Origin: 188UL27-1 sp038526275
GTDB lineage: Bacteria; Pseudomonadota; Alphaproteobacteria; Rhodobacterales; Rhodobacteraceae
Assembly: GCA_038526275.1 (NCBI GenBank)
Contig: JBCBGY010000046.1
Coordinates: 1 to 24,684 of the forward strand
DNA: 24,684 bases
Reading direction: 5' to 3'
Position numbers and translations under genes: made by a program. This document shows positions 15,074 through 22,662 of the stretch, one piece after another (positions within the stretch are counted from its first letter, which is position 1; every line of letters begins with the position of its first letter). Below the pieces are notes generated by a model. The model ran no database searches, was not told the origin of the DNA, and was given only the letters and a program-made list of their open reading frames with translations.

Positions 15074-16105
15074 TCAGTCCTCCATCACGCCTTTGCGGCC
15101 CATCAGGCCGCGCGGGCGGGTCAGTAGAATGATGATGGCCACCAGGTAGATGATCACCTGATTGATGCCGGGGATCAGGTCGATCACAGCGGCCATGGAG
15201 GCGAAGCTTTCCAGAATGCCCAGCACGAAACCGGCAAGCACCGCCCCGCCAAGCGATCCCATTCCGCCAACGACGACCACAACGAAACTCAAGACGAGAA
15301 AGTCCATTCCCATATGGTAGTTTGGCGAATTTATGGGCGTGTACATCACGCCGGCCAAACCCGCGACCGCGGCTGCCAGGCCGAACATCATGGTAAAACG
15401 TTTGTCGATATTGATGCCCAGCAGACCCACCGTTTCCCGGTCTGCCATGCCAGCCCGAACGACCATTCCGAACGTGGTGAATTGCAGCAAGGCGAAGACG
15501 ACCATGATGATCAGGACCGCGAAGCCAAAGTACACAAGTCGCCAATAGGGATAGATAATCGTGTTGGGATCAAACCCTATCAAAGCGCCGAAATCGAACG
15601 AACCGACAAATGCCTGCGGTGCAGGGGTTGGGATCGGATTTGCGCCAAAGAAATACTTGATGATCTCCTGCAAAACGATGGCCAGGCCGAAGGTGACCAG
15701 GATCTGATCCGCGTGGGGGCGTTTGTAGAAATGTTGGATCAAACCGCGTTCCATGATTACGCCGACCAGGATCATCACCGGTATGGCGAACAGGATCGAT
15801 AAGGGGACCGCCCAGTCTATCAGTGTTGAACCGACCGTCGGGCCGAACCATTCCTCTACATAGGGCGTTGTTATTTTTGCGGGATTTCCAAGAAAGTCCG
15901 TTTTGTTCGGGTCTTCAGTCACATGAGCGATGGAGATAATTCGCGACAGTGTCACGGCGCAGAAGGCGCCAATCATGAAGAGTGCGCCGTGGGCGAAATT
16001 AACAACCCCCAGCGTGCCGAAAATCAATGTCAGGCCGAGGGCGATCAGCGCGTAAGCTGAGCCTTTATCCAGACCGTTCAGGATTTGCAGGATTAAAGCG
16101 TCCAT
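15074..16105 (-). CDS. livH: Branched-chain amino acid-type ABC transporter permease (LivH-like)
   Basis: 343 aa from the ATG at 16105, chosen because it has AGGGAGG 4-10 bases upstream and starts with the family's MDALILQILNGLDKGSAYALIALGL. The frame is open 12 codons further upstream but without a ribosome binding site. LTLIFGTLGVVNFAHGALFMIGAF (about 27-50) is the LivH/UrtB signature. A hydrophilic insert of about 40 residues (around 60-100, TEDPNKTDFLGNPAKITT..) probably faces the periplasm and is longer than in E. coli LivH. The EAA-like loop is VRAGMADRETVGLLGINIDKRF. It forms the pore with LivM. Confidence 0.93.
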   Translation of the reverse strand: MDALILQILNGLDKGSAYALIALGLTLIFGTLGVVNFAHGALFMIGAFCAVTLSRIISIAHVTEDPNKTDFLGNPAKITTPYVEEWFGPTVGSTLIDWAVPLSILFAIPVMILVGVIMERGLIQHFYKRPHADQILVTFGLAIVLQEIIKYFFGANPIPTPAPQAFVGSFDFGALIGFDPNTIIYPYWRLVYFGFAVLIIMVVFALLQFTTFGMVVRAGMADRETVGLLGINIDKRFTMMFGLAAAVAGLAGVMYTPINSPNYHMGMDFLVLSFVVVVVGGMGSLGGAVLAGFVLGILESFASMAAVIDLIPGINQVIIYLVAIIILLTRPRGLMGRKGVMED

Positions 16106-16202
16106 CGTCCTCCCTCTCTCGCTTCGGGTGGTCCCCCACATGCGGGTAGAAACGACTGGCCGTTCGCTCGGAAGCGGCGGACTGGCAAGTCGCTAAAATG
16201 AA

Positions 16203-16226
16203 GCGGTCTGCCGGAGGGCAGACCGC
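16203..16226 (-). terminator. Hairpin between binding-protein gene and livH (attenuator-like)
   Basis: A perfect 10-bp stem, GCGGTCTGCC (16203-16212) and GGCAGACCGC (16217-16226), 4-base loop, starting 9 bases after the stop of the binding-protein gene. On the - strand it is followed by TTCATTTTAG, a broken T run. A leaky terminator or 3'-end stabiliser here would raise the binding protein relative to the membrane components, a common arrangement in ABC importers. Confidence 0.7.
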
Positions 16227-16235
16227 GTCGATCGT

Positions 16236-17591
16236 TTAGGCGCCTGGATTGCAGGTCCCGAGCTGGCCACCTGCAAATTGCTGATGGTCCGGAGCATAGG
16301 TCACCTGAGACACTGGCGTGACTTCCACGATTTCAAGCAGGTCGAACTCCGATTCCGGGTTCTCTTTACCCTTCACAACCAGCACGTCTTTGAAGCACTG
16401 GTGATCTTCGGCGCGGTACAGCGTTGGACCGTTGCCCATTCCGTCGAACTCGAACCCTTCCAGGGCTTCGACGACGGCGCATGGGTTGAACGAGCCTGCA
16501 CGCTCCACGGCGTCTGCGTAAAGCATCGCCTGAACGTAGCAAGTGTGGGCAGCCTGGCTGGGCGGGAAGCCGTACTTGGTGCCGAAGGATCTAACGAACG
16601 CTTTGGAGCCTTCATCCTGCAGTGACCAGTGCCAGTTGGTGGAACCGAAGATGCCCTTAACGTTGGCGCCAGCACCCTTGGCCATCAAGCGAGAGTAGAG
16701 CGGCACGATGATTTCGAAATCCTTGCCGTTCACTTGCTTGCCGCGCAATCCGAACTGGACGGCGTTGGTCAGCGAGTTGACCATGTTGCCGCCATAGTGG
16801 TTCAGAACCAGCACGTCGGCTCCGGAGTTCAGAACCGGTGCGATGTAAGAGGAGAAGTCGGTCGACGCCAAAGGCGTTTTGACGGCGTTGACCGTTTCCC
16901 AGCCCATCGCTTCGGTGGAGCTACGTACGGCTTCTTCTGTCGTGTAGCCCCAGTTATAGTCGGCGGTCAGGTGATAGGCGCGACGTTCCTTGCCGTAAGC
17001 ATTTGCCAGCACGGGCGCCAGCGCAGCACCGGACATGTAGCTGTTAAAGAAGTGGCGGAAGCCGTTGGCCCGCTTGTCTTTACCGGTTGTGTCGTTGGAG
17101 TGGGTCAGACCCGCCATGAAGATCACGCCGGCCTCTTGGCAAAGCGCTTGCACGGCAACAGCAACGCCCGACGACGAACCGCCGGTCACCATTACGACGC
17201 CGTCTTTTTCGATCATCGACTTTGCGGATGCGCGCGCGGCGTCGGATTTGGTTTGCGTGTCGCCGGTGACGTAGCCGACCCTTTTGCCCAGGATGCCGGT
17301 ACCCTTCAGCGCCTTCGACGAGAAAGTGGACATCATGCCACCGTCGCCACCGCCATTCAGGTGCTCCACGGCCAATTCATAGGCGCGCAGTTCGTCTGCC
17401 CCTTCGTCCGCATAGGGGCCGGTTTGAGGCACGTTGAACCCCAGCGTAACGGTGCCGCCCTCTGGAGCGTTCGTGAAGCCCGAATGGGCATCGGCCCAAA
17501 CGGCTCCAGTAAAAATCGTTGGTGTTGCCAAAGCGGCGCCGGCACCCGCAGTCAGGGCCAACGCGTTTCGGCGCGTGAGTTTATGCGACAT
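16236..17591 (-). CDS. Periplasmic substrate-binding protein of a HAAT/Liv-type ABC transporter
   Basis: 451 aa, type 1 periplasmic binding fold (Peripla_BP_6 family). The N-terminus MSHKLTRRNALALTAGAGAA has a twin-arginine-like motif (TRRNAL) and a hydrophobic core, with probable cleavage near residues 33-36 (AVWADA/H), so export by Tat is plausible. The mature part starts VTLGFNVPQTGPYADEGADELRAYELAV, the family's first strand and ligand loop, followed by VGYVTGDTQTKSDAARASA and VMVTGGSSSGVAVAV. It is longer than LivJ/LivK (about 370 aa) and closer in length to UrtA/AmiC-type proteins. The ligand is not deducible. The ATG at 17591 has GGGAGGAAT upstream (GGAGG with 5-6 base spacing). It is the first gene of the cluster, divergent from the ScfR-type regulator. 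Confidence 0.92.
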   Translation of the reverse strand: MSHKLTRRNALALTAGAGAALATPTIFTGAVWADAHSGFTNAPEGGTVTLGFNVPQTGPYADEGADELRAYELAVEHLNGGGDGGMMSTFSSKALKGTGILGKRVGYVTGDTQTKSDAARASAKSMIEKDGVVMVTGGSSSGVAVAVQALCQEAGVIFMAGLTHSNDTTGKDKRANGFRHFFNSYMSGAALAPVLANAYGKERRAYHLTADYNWGYTTEEAVRSSTEAMGWETVNAVKTPLASTDFSSYIAPVLNSGADVLVLNHYGGNMVNSLTNAVQFGLRGKQVNGKDFEIIVPLYSRLMAKGAGANVKGIFGSTNWHWSLQDEGSKAFVRSFGTKYGFPPSQAAHTCYVQAMLYADAVERAGSFNPCAVVEALEGFEFDGMGNGPTLYRAEDHQCFKDVLVVKGKENPESEFDLLEIVEVTPVSQVTYAPDHQQFAGGQLGTCNPGA

Positions 17592-17794
17592 TTTATTCCT
17601 CCCAAAATGGCGGTGGGCCCCTTCGCACCGGAACCTACCTCTCCGCCTTCATTAGGCGGCATCGGCCAACGATCTGTAAACAGCTGCTTGCGGACAAACA
17701 CTTTTTTTGTAAATTTCTAGACAGTCCTGCGGATAGCAGCGTTAATAAATTTTCAATAATCGAACGAAACCCTGTTGGATCAAATGTTTCGACC
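17592..17794. promoter_or_regulatory. Divergent intergenic region (binding protein / ScfR-type regulator)
   Basis: 203 bases that must carry promoters for both directions. It includes a small hairpin CCGCCT (17643-17648)/AGGCGG (17654-17659) in the leader of the binding-protein gene. TTTGTAAA at 17706-17713 differs at one base from the TTTGCAAA half-site reported for PccR (the Rhodobacter sphaeroides ScfR). A second half-site at the expected 4-base spacing is not present. The right half is A/T-rich (AATAAATTTTCAATAATC). Confidence 0.4.
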
Positions 17795-19114
17795 ATGTTG
17801 AACCCAAATCATACCGGGTCGCGGGTGCGACAACGGCGCACGGCGCTTGGCCGCAAGCAGGCTGATCTGGCCCGCGCTATCGGTATTTCGGCTTCATATC
17901 TTAACCTCATTGAGCATAACCGACGCGGTATTGGTGGAGGATTACTGAACGCCATTGCCCGCGAATTGCAGGTCGAGCCCGGTGAACTGGTCGACGGCGT
18001 ATCGGCTGATCTGGCCCGGGAGTTGCGCAATGCGGCGGATGGTCATGCCGAGGCAATGTTGGAGATTGATCGGCTGGAAGAGTTTGTCGGACAGTTTCCC
18101 GGATGGTCGGCCCTGCTGGCCCAGATGAACCAGCGGGAAAAAGGCCTGGAACATACGATCGAAACTCTGTCGGACCGATTAACCCATGACCCTTTTCTTT
18201 CAGCCTCGCTGCACGATGTTCTGTCGACCGTGACGGCGATCCGTTCGACGGCTTCGATCCTCGCAGAAACACCGGATTTGAACCAGGACTGGTTGTCCCG
18301 GTTTCACCGCAATCTCAATGACGATGGAGAAAGGCTGGCACGAGGAGCAGAGGCGCTGGTCCGGTACCTGGATGAGGGCGGCGAGGCCAGGAAAACCACC
18401 GGCGCAACTCCGGCCGATGAGTTTGACGCCTTCTTGAAAGCCAACCAGTTTCATTTTGCGGTACTGGAAGATTCAGACGATGTGGCTGAGATCCTGCAAG
18501 CCGCGCCAGACCTCGTTACGTCTGCGGGGCATTCCTTGGCCGAGACGTACCTGCAGCGTTACGTTCAGGACCGCAGCATGTTGCCCTTGGACGCCTTCGC
18601 TCAGGCCGCTCGGACAGAAGCGCTCGATCCCGCAAAGCTTGCGCTCCAGTTTGGCGTGGATCTTCTGACGGTTTTTCGGCGCCTGGCAACGATTCCAAAA
18701 GAGCGCTTGGGTTTTGATGTTGGCCTGGTCCTGTGCGACGGGTCGGGCACGCTGACCTACCGCAAATCCTTGACAGGGTTCTCGCTGCCGCGCTTTGGGG
18801 CCGCATGTCCACTCTGGCCGCTCTATCAAGCGCTCGCGCGACCGGGAACGGCCTTGCATCAAGTGGTGGAAATAGCGGAACGTACGCCGCAACGCTTTAT
18901 CACCTATGCGGCCTGTCAAACATCCTTGCCTGCTGGGTTCAGCGGGCCGGAAGTCCGCTCCACGGCTATGATGTTTTTCCCTGTCGAGGCGCTTCCAAGC
19001 GGTTATCCCATGCCGGGAGGCCAGATCGCTTTGGCTGGACCATCCTGCCGGATATGTCCACGCGTGGGGTGCGTGGCGCGACGGGAACCTTCGGTCTTGA
19101 ACGACGCCTTTTGA
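17795..19114 (+). CDS. XRE-family regulator of the short-chain fatty acyl-CoA (ScfR/RamB/PccR) type
   Basis: 439 aa DNA-binding regulator. The helix-turn-helix is at residues ~9-64, with ISASYLNLIEHNRRGI as the recognition region, a form typical of this family. A long middle part (about 75-390) carries the DUF2083-like effector region, and the C-terminus ends with CRICPRVGC (Cys418, Cys421, Cys426), the family's conserved cysteine cluster. Known relatives control acetate, glyoxylate-cycle or propionate genes in response to acyl-CoA (RamB in Corynebacterium, PccR in Rhodobacter). Position next to a cluster ending in acs supports control of acetate activation and the linked importer, which is an inference. 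The IrrE-like metalloprotease motif HExxH seen in other XRE fusions is absent. The ATG at 17795 has no clear Shine-Dalgarno, so translation may be weak or leaderless. Confidence 0.88.
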   Translation: MLNPNHTGSRVRQRRTALGRKQADLARAIGISASYLNLIEHNRRGIGGGLLNAIARELQVEPGELVDGVSADLARELRNAADGHAEAMLEIDRLEEFVGQFPGWSALLAQMNQREKGLEHTIETLSDRLTHDPFLSASLHDVLSTVTAIRSTASILAETPDLNQDWLSRFHRNLNDDGERLARGAEALVRYLDEGGEARKTTGATPADEFDAFLKANQFHFAVLEDSDDVAEILQAAPDLVTSAGHSLAETYLQRYVQDRSMLPLDAFAQAARTEALDPAKLALQFGVDLLTVFRRLATIPKERLGFDVGLVLCDGSGTLTYRKSLTGFSLPRFGAACPLWPLYQALARPGTALHQVVEIAERTPQRFITYAACQTSLPAGFSGPEVRSTAMMFFPVEALPSGYPMPGGQIALAGPSCRICPRVGCVARREPSVLNDAF

Positions 19115-19122
19115 CAGCGACC

Positions 19123-19138
19123 CTATTGTCGACAATAG
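19123..19138. promoter_or_regulatory. 16-base perfect palindrome, candidate operator
   Basis: CTATTGTC (19123-19130) followed directly by GACAATAG (19131-19138) is a perfect two-fold palindrome in the 84-base gap before the response regulator. A TTGACA at 19111-19116, overlapping the stop codon of the regulator gene, could be a -35 element, which would place the palindrome in the spacer and -10 region. No spacer or T run makes it a terminator. It looks like a repressor or activator site for the two-component genes. Confidence 0.5.
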
Positions 19139-19198
19139 TTCTATTCTGCTGGCTGGACAGAAACAAAACAAACGGCCTGCCAGCTTGGGGAGGTAACG

Positions 19199-19564
19199 AT
19201 GCGAAAGCATGTTCTGTTGGTCGAGGATGAGGCCAATATCATAGAAGCCTTGCGGTTCATTTTGCAGCGGGACGGGTGGCATGTCTCGTCACATTCGGAT
19301 GGCGCGACGGCGGTGGATGTCATGAGTTCCGAACCGCCCGACGTGCTGATTCTGGATGCGATGCTACCCAATCGCAGCGGGTTCGACATTTTGCGGGAAT
19401 TGCGGGATACAGATGCAACGCGCGAACTGCCCGTACTGATGCTCACAGCCAAAGGGCAGACGAAGGATCGCGAACTGGCGGAGCAGTATGGGGCAAGCGC
19501 TTTCATGACCAAACCATTTGCCAATGCCGAGATCCTGGAAACCGTCCGGGCATTGGCCGGGTAG
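19199..19564 (+). CDS. Receiver-only (CheY-like) response regulator
   Basis: 121 aa, a single phosphoreceiver domain with no output domain. The acidic pocket is Glu9/Asp10/Glu11 (VEDE), the phosphoacceptor Asp53 (LILDAML), the switch Thr83 (MLTAK) and Lys105 (MTKPF), so it should be fully phosphorylatable. The ATG at 19199 follows GGGAGG with a 6-base spacing. The sensor kinase two genes downstream is the obvious phosphodonor. Because it cannot bind DNA itself, it must act on a protein partner or in a phosphorelay. In CbrAB and CrbSR systems the partner regulator has a DNA-binding domain, so this arrangement is different. Confidence 0.95.
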   Translation: MRKHVLLVEDEANIIEALRFILQRDGWHVSSHSDGATAVDVMSSEPPDVLILDAMLPNRSGFDILRELRDTDATRELPVLMLTAKGQTKDRELAEQYGASAFMTKPFANAEILETVRALAG

Positions 19565-19573
19565 CGCTTGTCG

Positions 19574-19903
19574 ATGGCGGAGCGCCCCGCATCGGAAGAA
19601 CCCGGCTGGTCGGGGGCCTCGGCAGAAGAGCATTTGCCACCAGACATGGCGCGGCGTCTCTATCGGCGTCGTAGACTTCGTGACACTGCCAGAATGATGC
19701 CGGCTCTCGGTGTCTTCTTGTTTCTGCTGCCGGCTCTGTGGCAAGGCGGGACGGACGGTGGCATCGGGACCTCAGCAGGGCTGACTTATCTGGTAGGGGC
19801 GTGGCTGGGGCTGATCCTTTTGGCTGGCGGGGTGGCGCGGCGTCTTCACAATCCGATTCGCCAACGTGCCGCGCAACAAAACACCCGGTCGCCGGAGCCT
19901 TAG
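19574..19903 (+). CDS. Small two-helix membrane protein between response regulator and SSS-type kinase
   Basis: 109 aa from the ATG at 19574. A TTG two codons upstream is equally possible, and neither has a good Shine-Dalgarno, so translation is probably coupled to the response regulator, whose stop is 9 bases before. A polar N-terminus of about 40 residues ending in an RRLYRRRRLRD basic patch precedes two hydrophobic segments (about 42-56, ALGVFLFLLPALW, and about 69-87, LTYLVGAWLGLILLAGGVA), followed by a basic tail. The order (cytoplasmic N-terminus, two helices, then the SSS protein) recalls the DUF485/YjcH proteins that accompany the acetate symporter ActP, but I cannot confirm homology. 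It could be an accessory subunit of the sensor's membrane domain. Confidence 0.75.
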   Translation: MAERPASEEPGWSGASAEEHLPPDMARRLYRRRRLRDTARMMPALGVFLFLLPALWQGGTDGGIGTSAGLTYLVGAWLGLILLAGGVARRLHNPIRQRAAQQNTRSPEP

Positions 19904-19904
19904 C

Positions 19905-22589
19905 ATGTCATTTGATGTGCTGATCGTAACCTGTTTGCTCTATGCCGCGTTTCTGTTCGTTGTCGCATTTGCTGCGGAACGACGGGCGCAACAGGGCAAG
20001 CGCAACTGGGTCCGATCATCGTTGGTCTACACTCTGTCTCTGTCGGTCTACTGTACTGCCTGGACCTTTTACGGCGCGGTGGGAAATGCCGCGCGATCCG
20101 GGTTAGAGTTTCTGGCCATCTATCTTGGGCCGACCATCGTTTTGCTGGCTTGGTGGTTGATCCTACGAAAACTGGTTCGGATCGCCAGAACTCAACGGAT
20201 TACGTCCATTGCTGACCTGATTGCGTCGCGGTTTGGCCAGTCGAATGGCATTGGGGTAATTGTGACGCTTATCGCAGTGGTTGGAACAACGCCCTATATC
20301 GCGCTGCAACTTCAGTCGGTCACCCTGTCATTTGCGGTCTTCACGCAGGAATCGATCCAGGCTTTTGCACCTCGCGATGCTTCTGGCACCGCGCTGATCG
20401 TGGCCATGGGCCTTGCGCTTTTCACAATTCTCTTCGGCACCCGAAACCTCGACGCCGAGGAACGCCACCACGGCGTCGTGATGGCCATCGCGGTCGAGGC
20501 CGTGGTCAAGCTGGTGGCGCTGATGGCTGTCGGCGCGTTTGTGATCTGGGGCGTGGCAAGCGGGCCGGCAGATATCATAGATCGGATCAACAACTCGCAG
20601 ATTGCTCAGTGGCACATTGATGGCGCACGCTGGGTTGGGCTGACCTTGCTCAGTGCGGCTGCCATTCTCTGCTTGCCCCGGATGTTTCAAGTTCTGGTGG
20701 TAGAATGTGCGGATGAAGCCCATCTGGCCCGGGCGTCATGGGCCTTTCCACTTTACCTGCTTCTGATGAGCCTATTCGTGGTCCCGATCGCGGTGATCGG
20801 GCTGGAGCTGCTACCGCCCGGGGCAAACCCCGATCTTTTCGTGCTGACCATTCCATTGGCCGAAGGCCATGGCGGGCTTGTCCTTTTGGCGTTCCTGGGC
20901 GGGTTTTCCTCTGCCACCTCAATGGTGATCGTCGCGGCCATCGCGCTTTCGACAATGGTATCGAACCACATTGTCATGCCGCTTTACTTGTCCATGCGCA
21001 CGACCGGGGCCAGCCGGGCAGGGGATGTGCGTAATGTGATCCTGGTCTCGCGACGCCTTTCGATCGTCGGCGTGCTGTTGTTGGGCTACCTCTACTACAG
21101 CCTGTCGAGCGGTGCGGAGGCGCTGGCGGCCATTGGTCTGATCAGTTTTGCAGGCGTGGCTCAGGTGCTGCCTGCCATGGTGGGCGGGCTCTTCTGGCGA
21201 GGCGCGACCCGAGTGGGCGCGGCCTGGGGGTTGCTTGTCGGTTTTGCCGTCTGGGCCTACACGCTTTTCCTGCCCAGCTTTGGTACCTCTCTTCTGCTCT
21301 CAGAGTCGGTCATGCAAAACGGGCTTTGGGGCCTAAGCTGGCTGCGGCCCTACGGATTGTTCGGCACGGAAGGGCTTGATCCACTGGTCCACGCGCTCTT
21401 TTGGTCGATCACACTGAACGCGGCCGCCTTCTGCATCGTGTCCGTGCTTACATTCCCAACGCCCCTGGAACGATTGCAAAGTGCACGCTTGGTCGATGTC
21501 TTTGCCAATACGGTCGGTGCGCGGGGCTGGTCGCAAGGTTCTGTTGAGACCGAAGATCTGATGATCATGACGCAGCGCATATTGGGTGCGCGAGAGGCCC
21601 AAGCACTGTTTCAAGAGGAGGCTCGGCGTCAGGGGGCCGCAGGTTATCTGCCCGATGCGAGCCCCGAGTTTCTGGAACGGCTGGAACGGCGGTTGTCCGG
21701 ATCCGTAGGGTCGGCAACGGCCAATGCAATGGTCGGTCAGATCGCCGGTCGCTCACCGACTTTGGTGGAAGATTTGTTGCGGGTCGCGGACGAAGCCCAA
21801 AGCATTTTGGAATATTCCCAACAGCTTGAGCAAAAGTCCGAAGAACTTAGCCGAACAGCGCTCCAGCTCCAGGAAGCCAACGAAAAGCTCACCGCGCTGT
21901 CGGTGCAAAAGGATGCATTCCTCAGCCAGATCAGTCATGAACTGCGTACGCCGATGGCGTCGATCCGTTCCTTTTCAGAGATTTTGCGTGATGAGTCGCT
22001 GGGCGCGGACCAACGCGCACAATTTGTGACCATAATCCATGACGAGGCCCTGCGGCTGACCCGGCTCCTGAACGACTTGCTGGACCTGAGCGTTTTGGAA
22101 AATGCGCAGGTCGAGCTGAACCTGACGCAAACCAACCTTTCGGACATGGTTGACAAGGCTATTTTGGCCAGCGGCGCCAAGGTTGCTAAACCCGCCTTGC
22201 GGTTTCACCGGCGCAAGAGGGACGAACAGATCATGATCGATACTGATGCGGATCGATTAACGCAGGTCTTCATCAATCTTATCAGCAATGCGCAAAAATA
22301 CTGCGATGCAGAAGAACCGGTACTGCGGATCAGGGCCGGGGTGGTGGAAGGCGATGTGATCATAGATTTCACTGACAATGGATCCGGTATTCCGGTCGAA
22401 AATCAGGCTCTCATTTTCGAAAAATTCTCACGTTTGACAGATGGTGCAAAAGTAGGCGGCGCAGGGCTAGGATTGGCCATCAGCCGCGAAATTATGGGTC
22501 GGTTGGGTGGCGAAATTGCTTATCTTTCCGATCAGGGCGGGGCCGCATTTCGGGTACGGGTGCCGGCACGGACTGCTGCAGCTGCATAA
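19905..22589 (+). CDS. Sensor histidine kinase with N-terminal sodium/solute symporter (SSS) domain, CbrA/CrbS-like
   Basis: 894 aa from the ATG at 19905, chosen because it begins directly with the first helix (MSFDVLIVTCLLYAAF), has GGAG 8 bases upstream, and follows the previous stop by one base. A longer in-frame start at 19866 adds only a polar stretch. Residues ~4-520 form about 12-13 helices with SSS features (SVYCTAWTFYGAVG, FLGGFSSATSMVIVAAIALSTMVSN). Residues ~548-625 resemble the STAC linker of such kinases. A coiled coil (about 630-665) leads to HisKA with His678 in SHELRTP. The ATPase part has Asn795 (N box), DNGSGIP (824-830) and GGAGLGL (851-857). There is no PAS domain and no fused receiver, unlike P. 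aeruginosa CbrA. Related kinases sense acetate (CrbS/MxtR, controlling acs) or histidine and other carbon sources (CbrA). Proximity to acs suggests a carboxylate signal. Confidence 0.93.
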   Translation: MSFDVLIVTCLLYAAFLFVVAFAAERRAQQGKRNWVRSSLVYTLSLSVYCTAWTFYGAVGNAARSGLEFLAIYLGPTIVLLAWWLILRKLVRIARTQRITSIADLIASRFGQSNGIGVIVTLIAVVGTTPYIALQLQSVTLSFAVFTQESIQAFAPRDASGTALIVAMGLALFTILFGTRNLDAEERHHGVVMAIAVEAVVKLVALMAVGAFVIWGVASGPADIIDRINNSQIAQWHIDGARWVGLTLLSAAAILCLPRMFQVLVVECADEAHLARASWAFPLYLLLMSLFVVPIAVIGLELLPPGANPDLFVLTIPLAEGHGGLVLLAFLGGFSSATSMVIVAAIALSTMVSNHIVMPLYLSMRTTGASRAGDVRNVILVSRRLSIVGVLLLGYLYYSLSSGAEALAAIGLISFAGVAQVLPAMVGGLFWRGATRVGAAWGLLVGFAVWAYTLFLPSFGTSLLLSESVMQNGLWGLSWLRPYGLFGTEGLDPLVHALFWSITLNAAAFCIVSVLTFPTPLERLQSARLVDVFANTVGARGWSQGSVETEDLMIMTQRILGAREAQALFQEEARRQGAAGYLPDASPEFLERLERRLSGSVGSATANAMVGQIAGRSPTLVEDLLRVADEAQSILEYSQQLEQKSEELSRTALQLQEANEKLTALSVQKDAFLSQISHELRTPMASIRSFSEILRDESLGADQRAQFVTIIHDEALRLTRLLNDLLDLSVLENAQVELNLTQTNLSDMVDKAILASGAKVAKPALRFHRRKRDEQIMIDTDADRLTQVFINLISNAQKYCDAEEPVLRIRAGVVEGDVIIDFTDNGSGIPVENQALIFEKFSRLTDGAKVGGAGLGLAISREIMGRLGGEIAYLSDQGGAAFRVRVPARTAAAA

Positions 22590-22598
22590 CGGGCTGCC

Positions 22599-22606
22599 TT
22601 AACCAT
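22599..22606 (+). promoter_or_regulatory. CtrA half-site-like 8-mer
   Basis: TTAACCAT at 22599-22606 equals one of the CtrA motifs described in Caulobacter. It sits in the 73-base gap, 56 bases before the start of the FliM/FliN-like gene. CtrA controls motility genes in many Rhodobacterales. An 8-mer can occur by chance about once per window of this size, so this is only suggestive. Confidence 0.3.
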
Positions 22607-22662
22607 TTTCCAACTGAGACCTGCGACGATAAGGCGAGCTCGAGGGAGTAAAGAGTGCCGCG

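Noticed and set aside
16629..17720. A + strand frame of 363 codons
   Set aside because: Antisense shadow of the binding-protein gene; no recognisable protein pattern.
19123..19138. The palindrome before the response regulator as a terminator of the ScfR-type gene
   Set aside because: The arms are adjacent with no loop and no T run follows.
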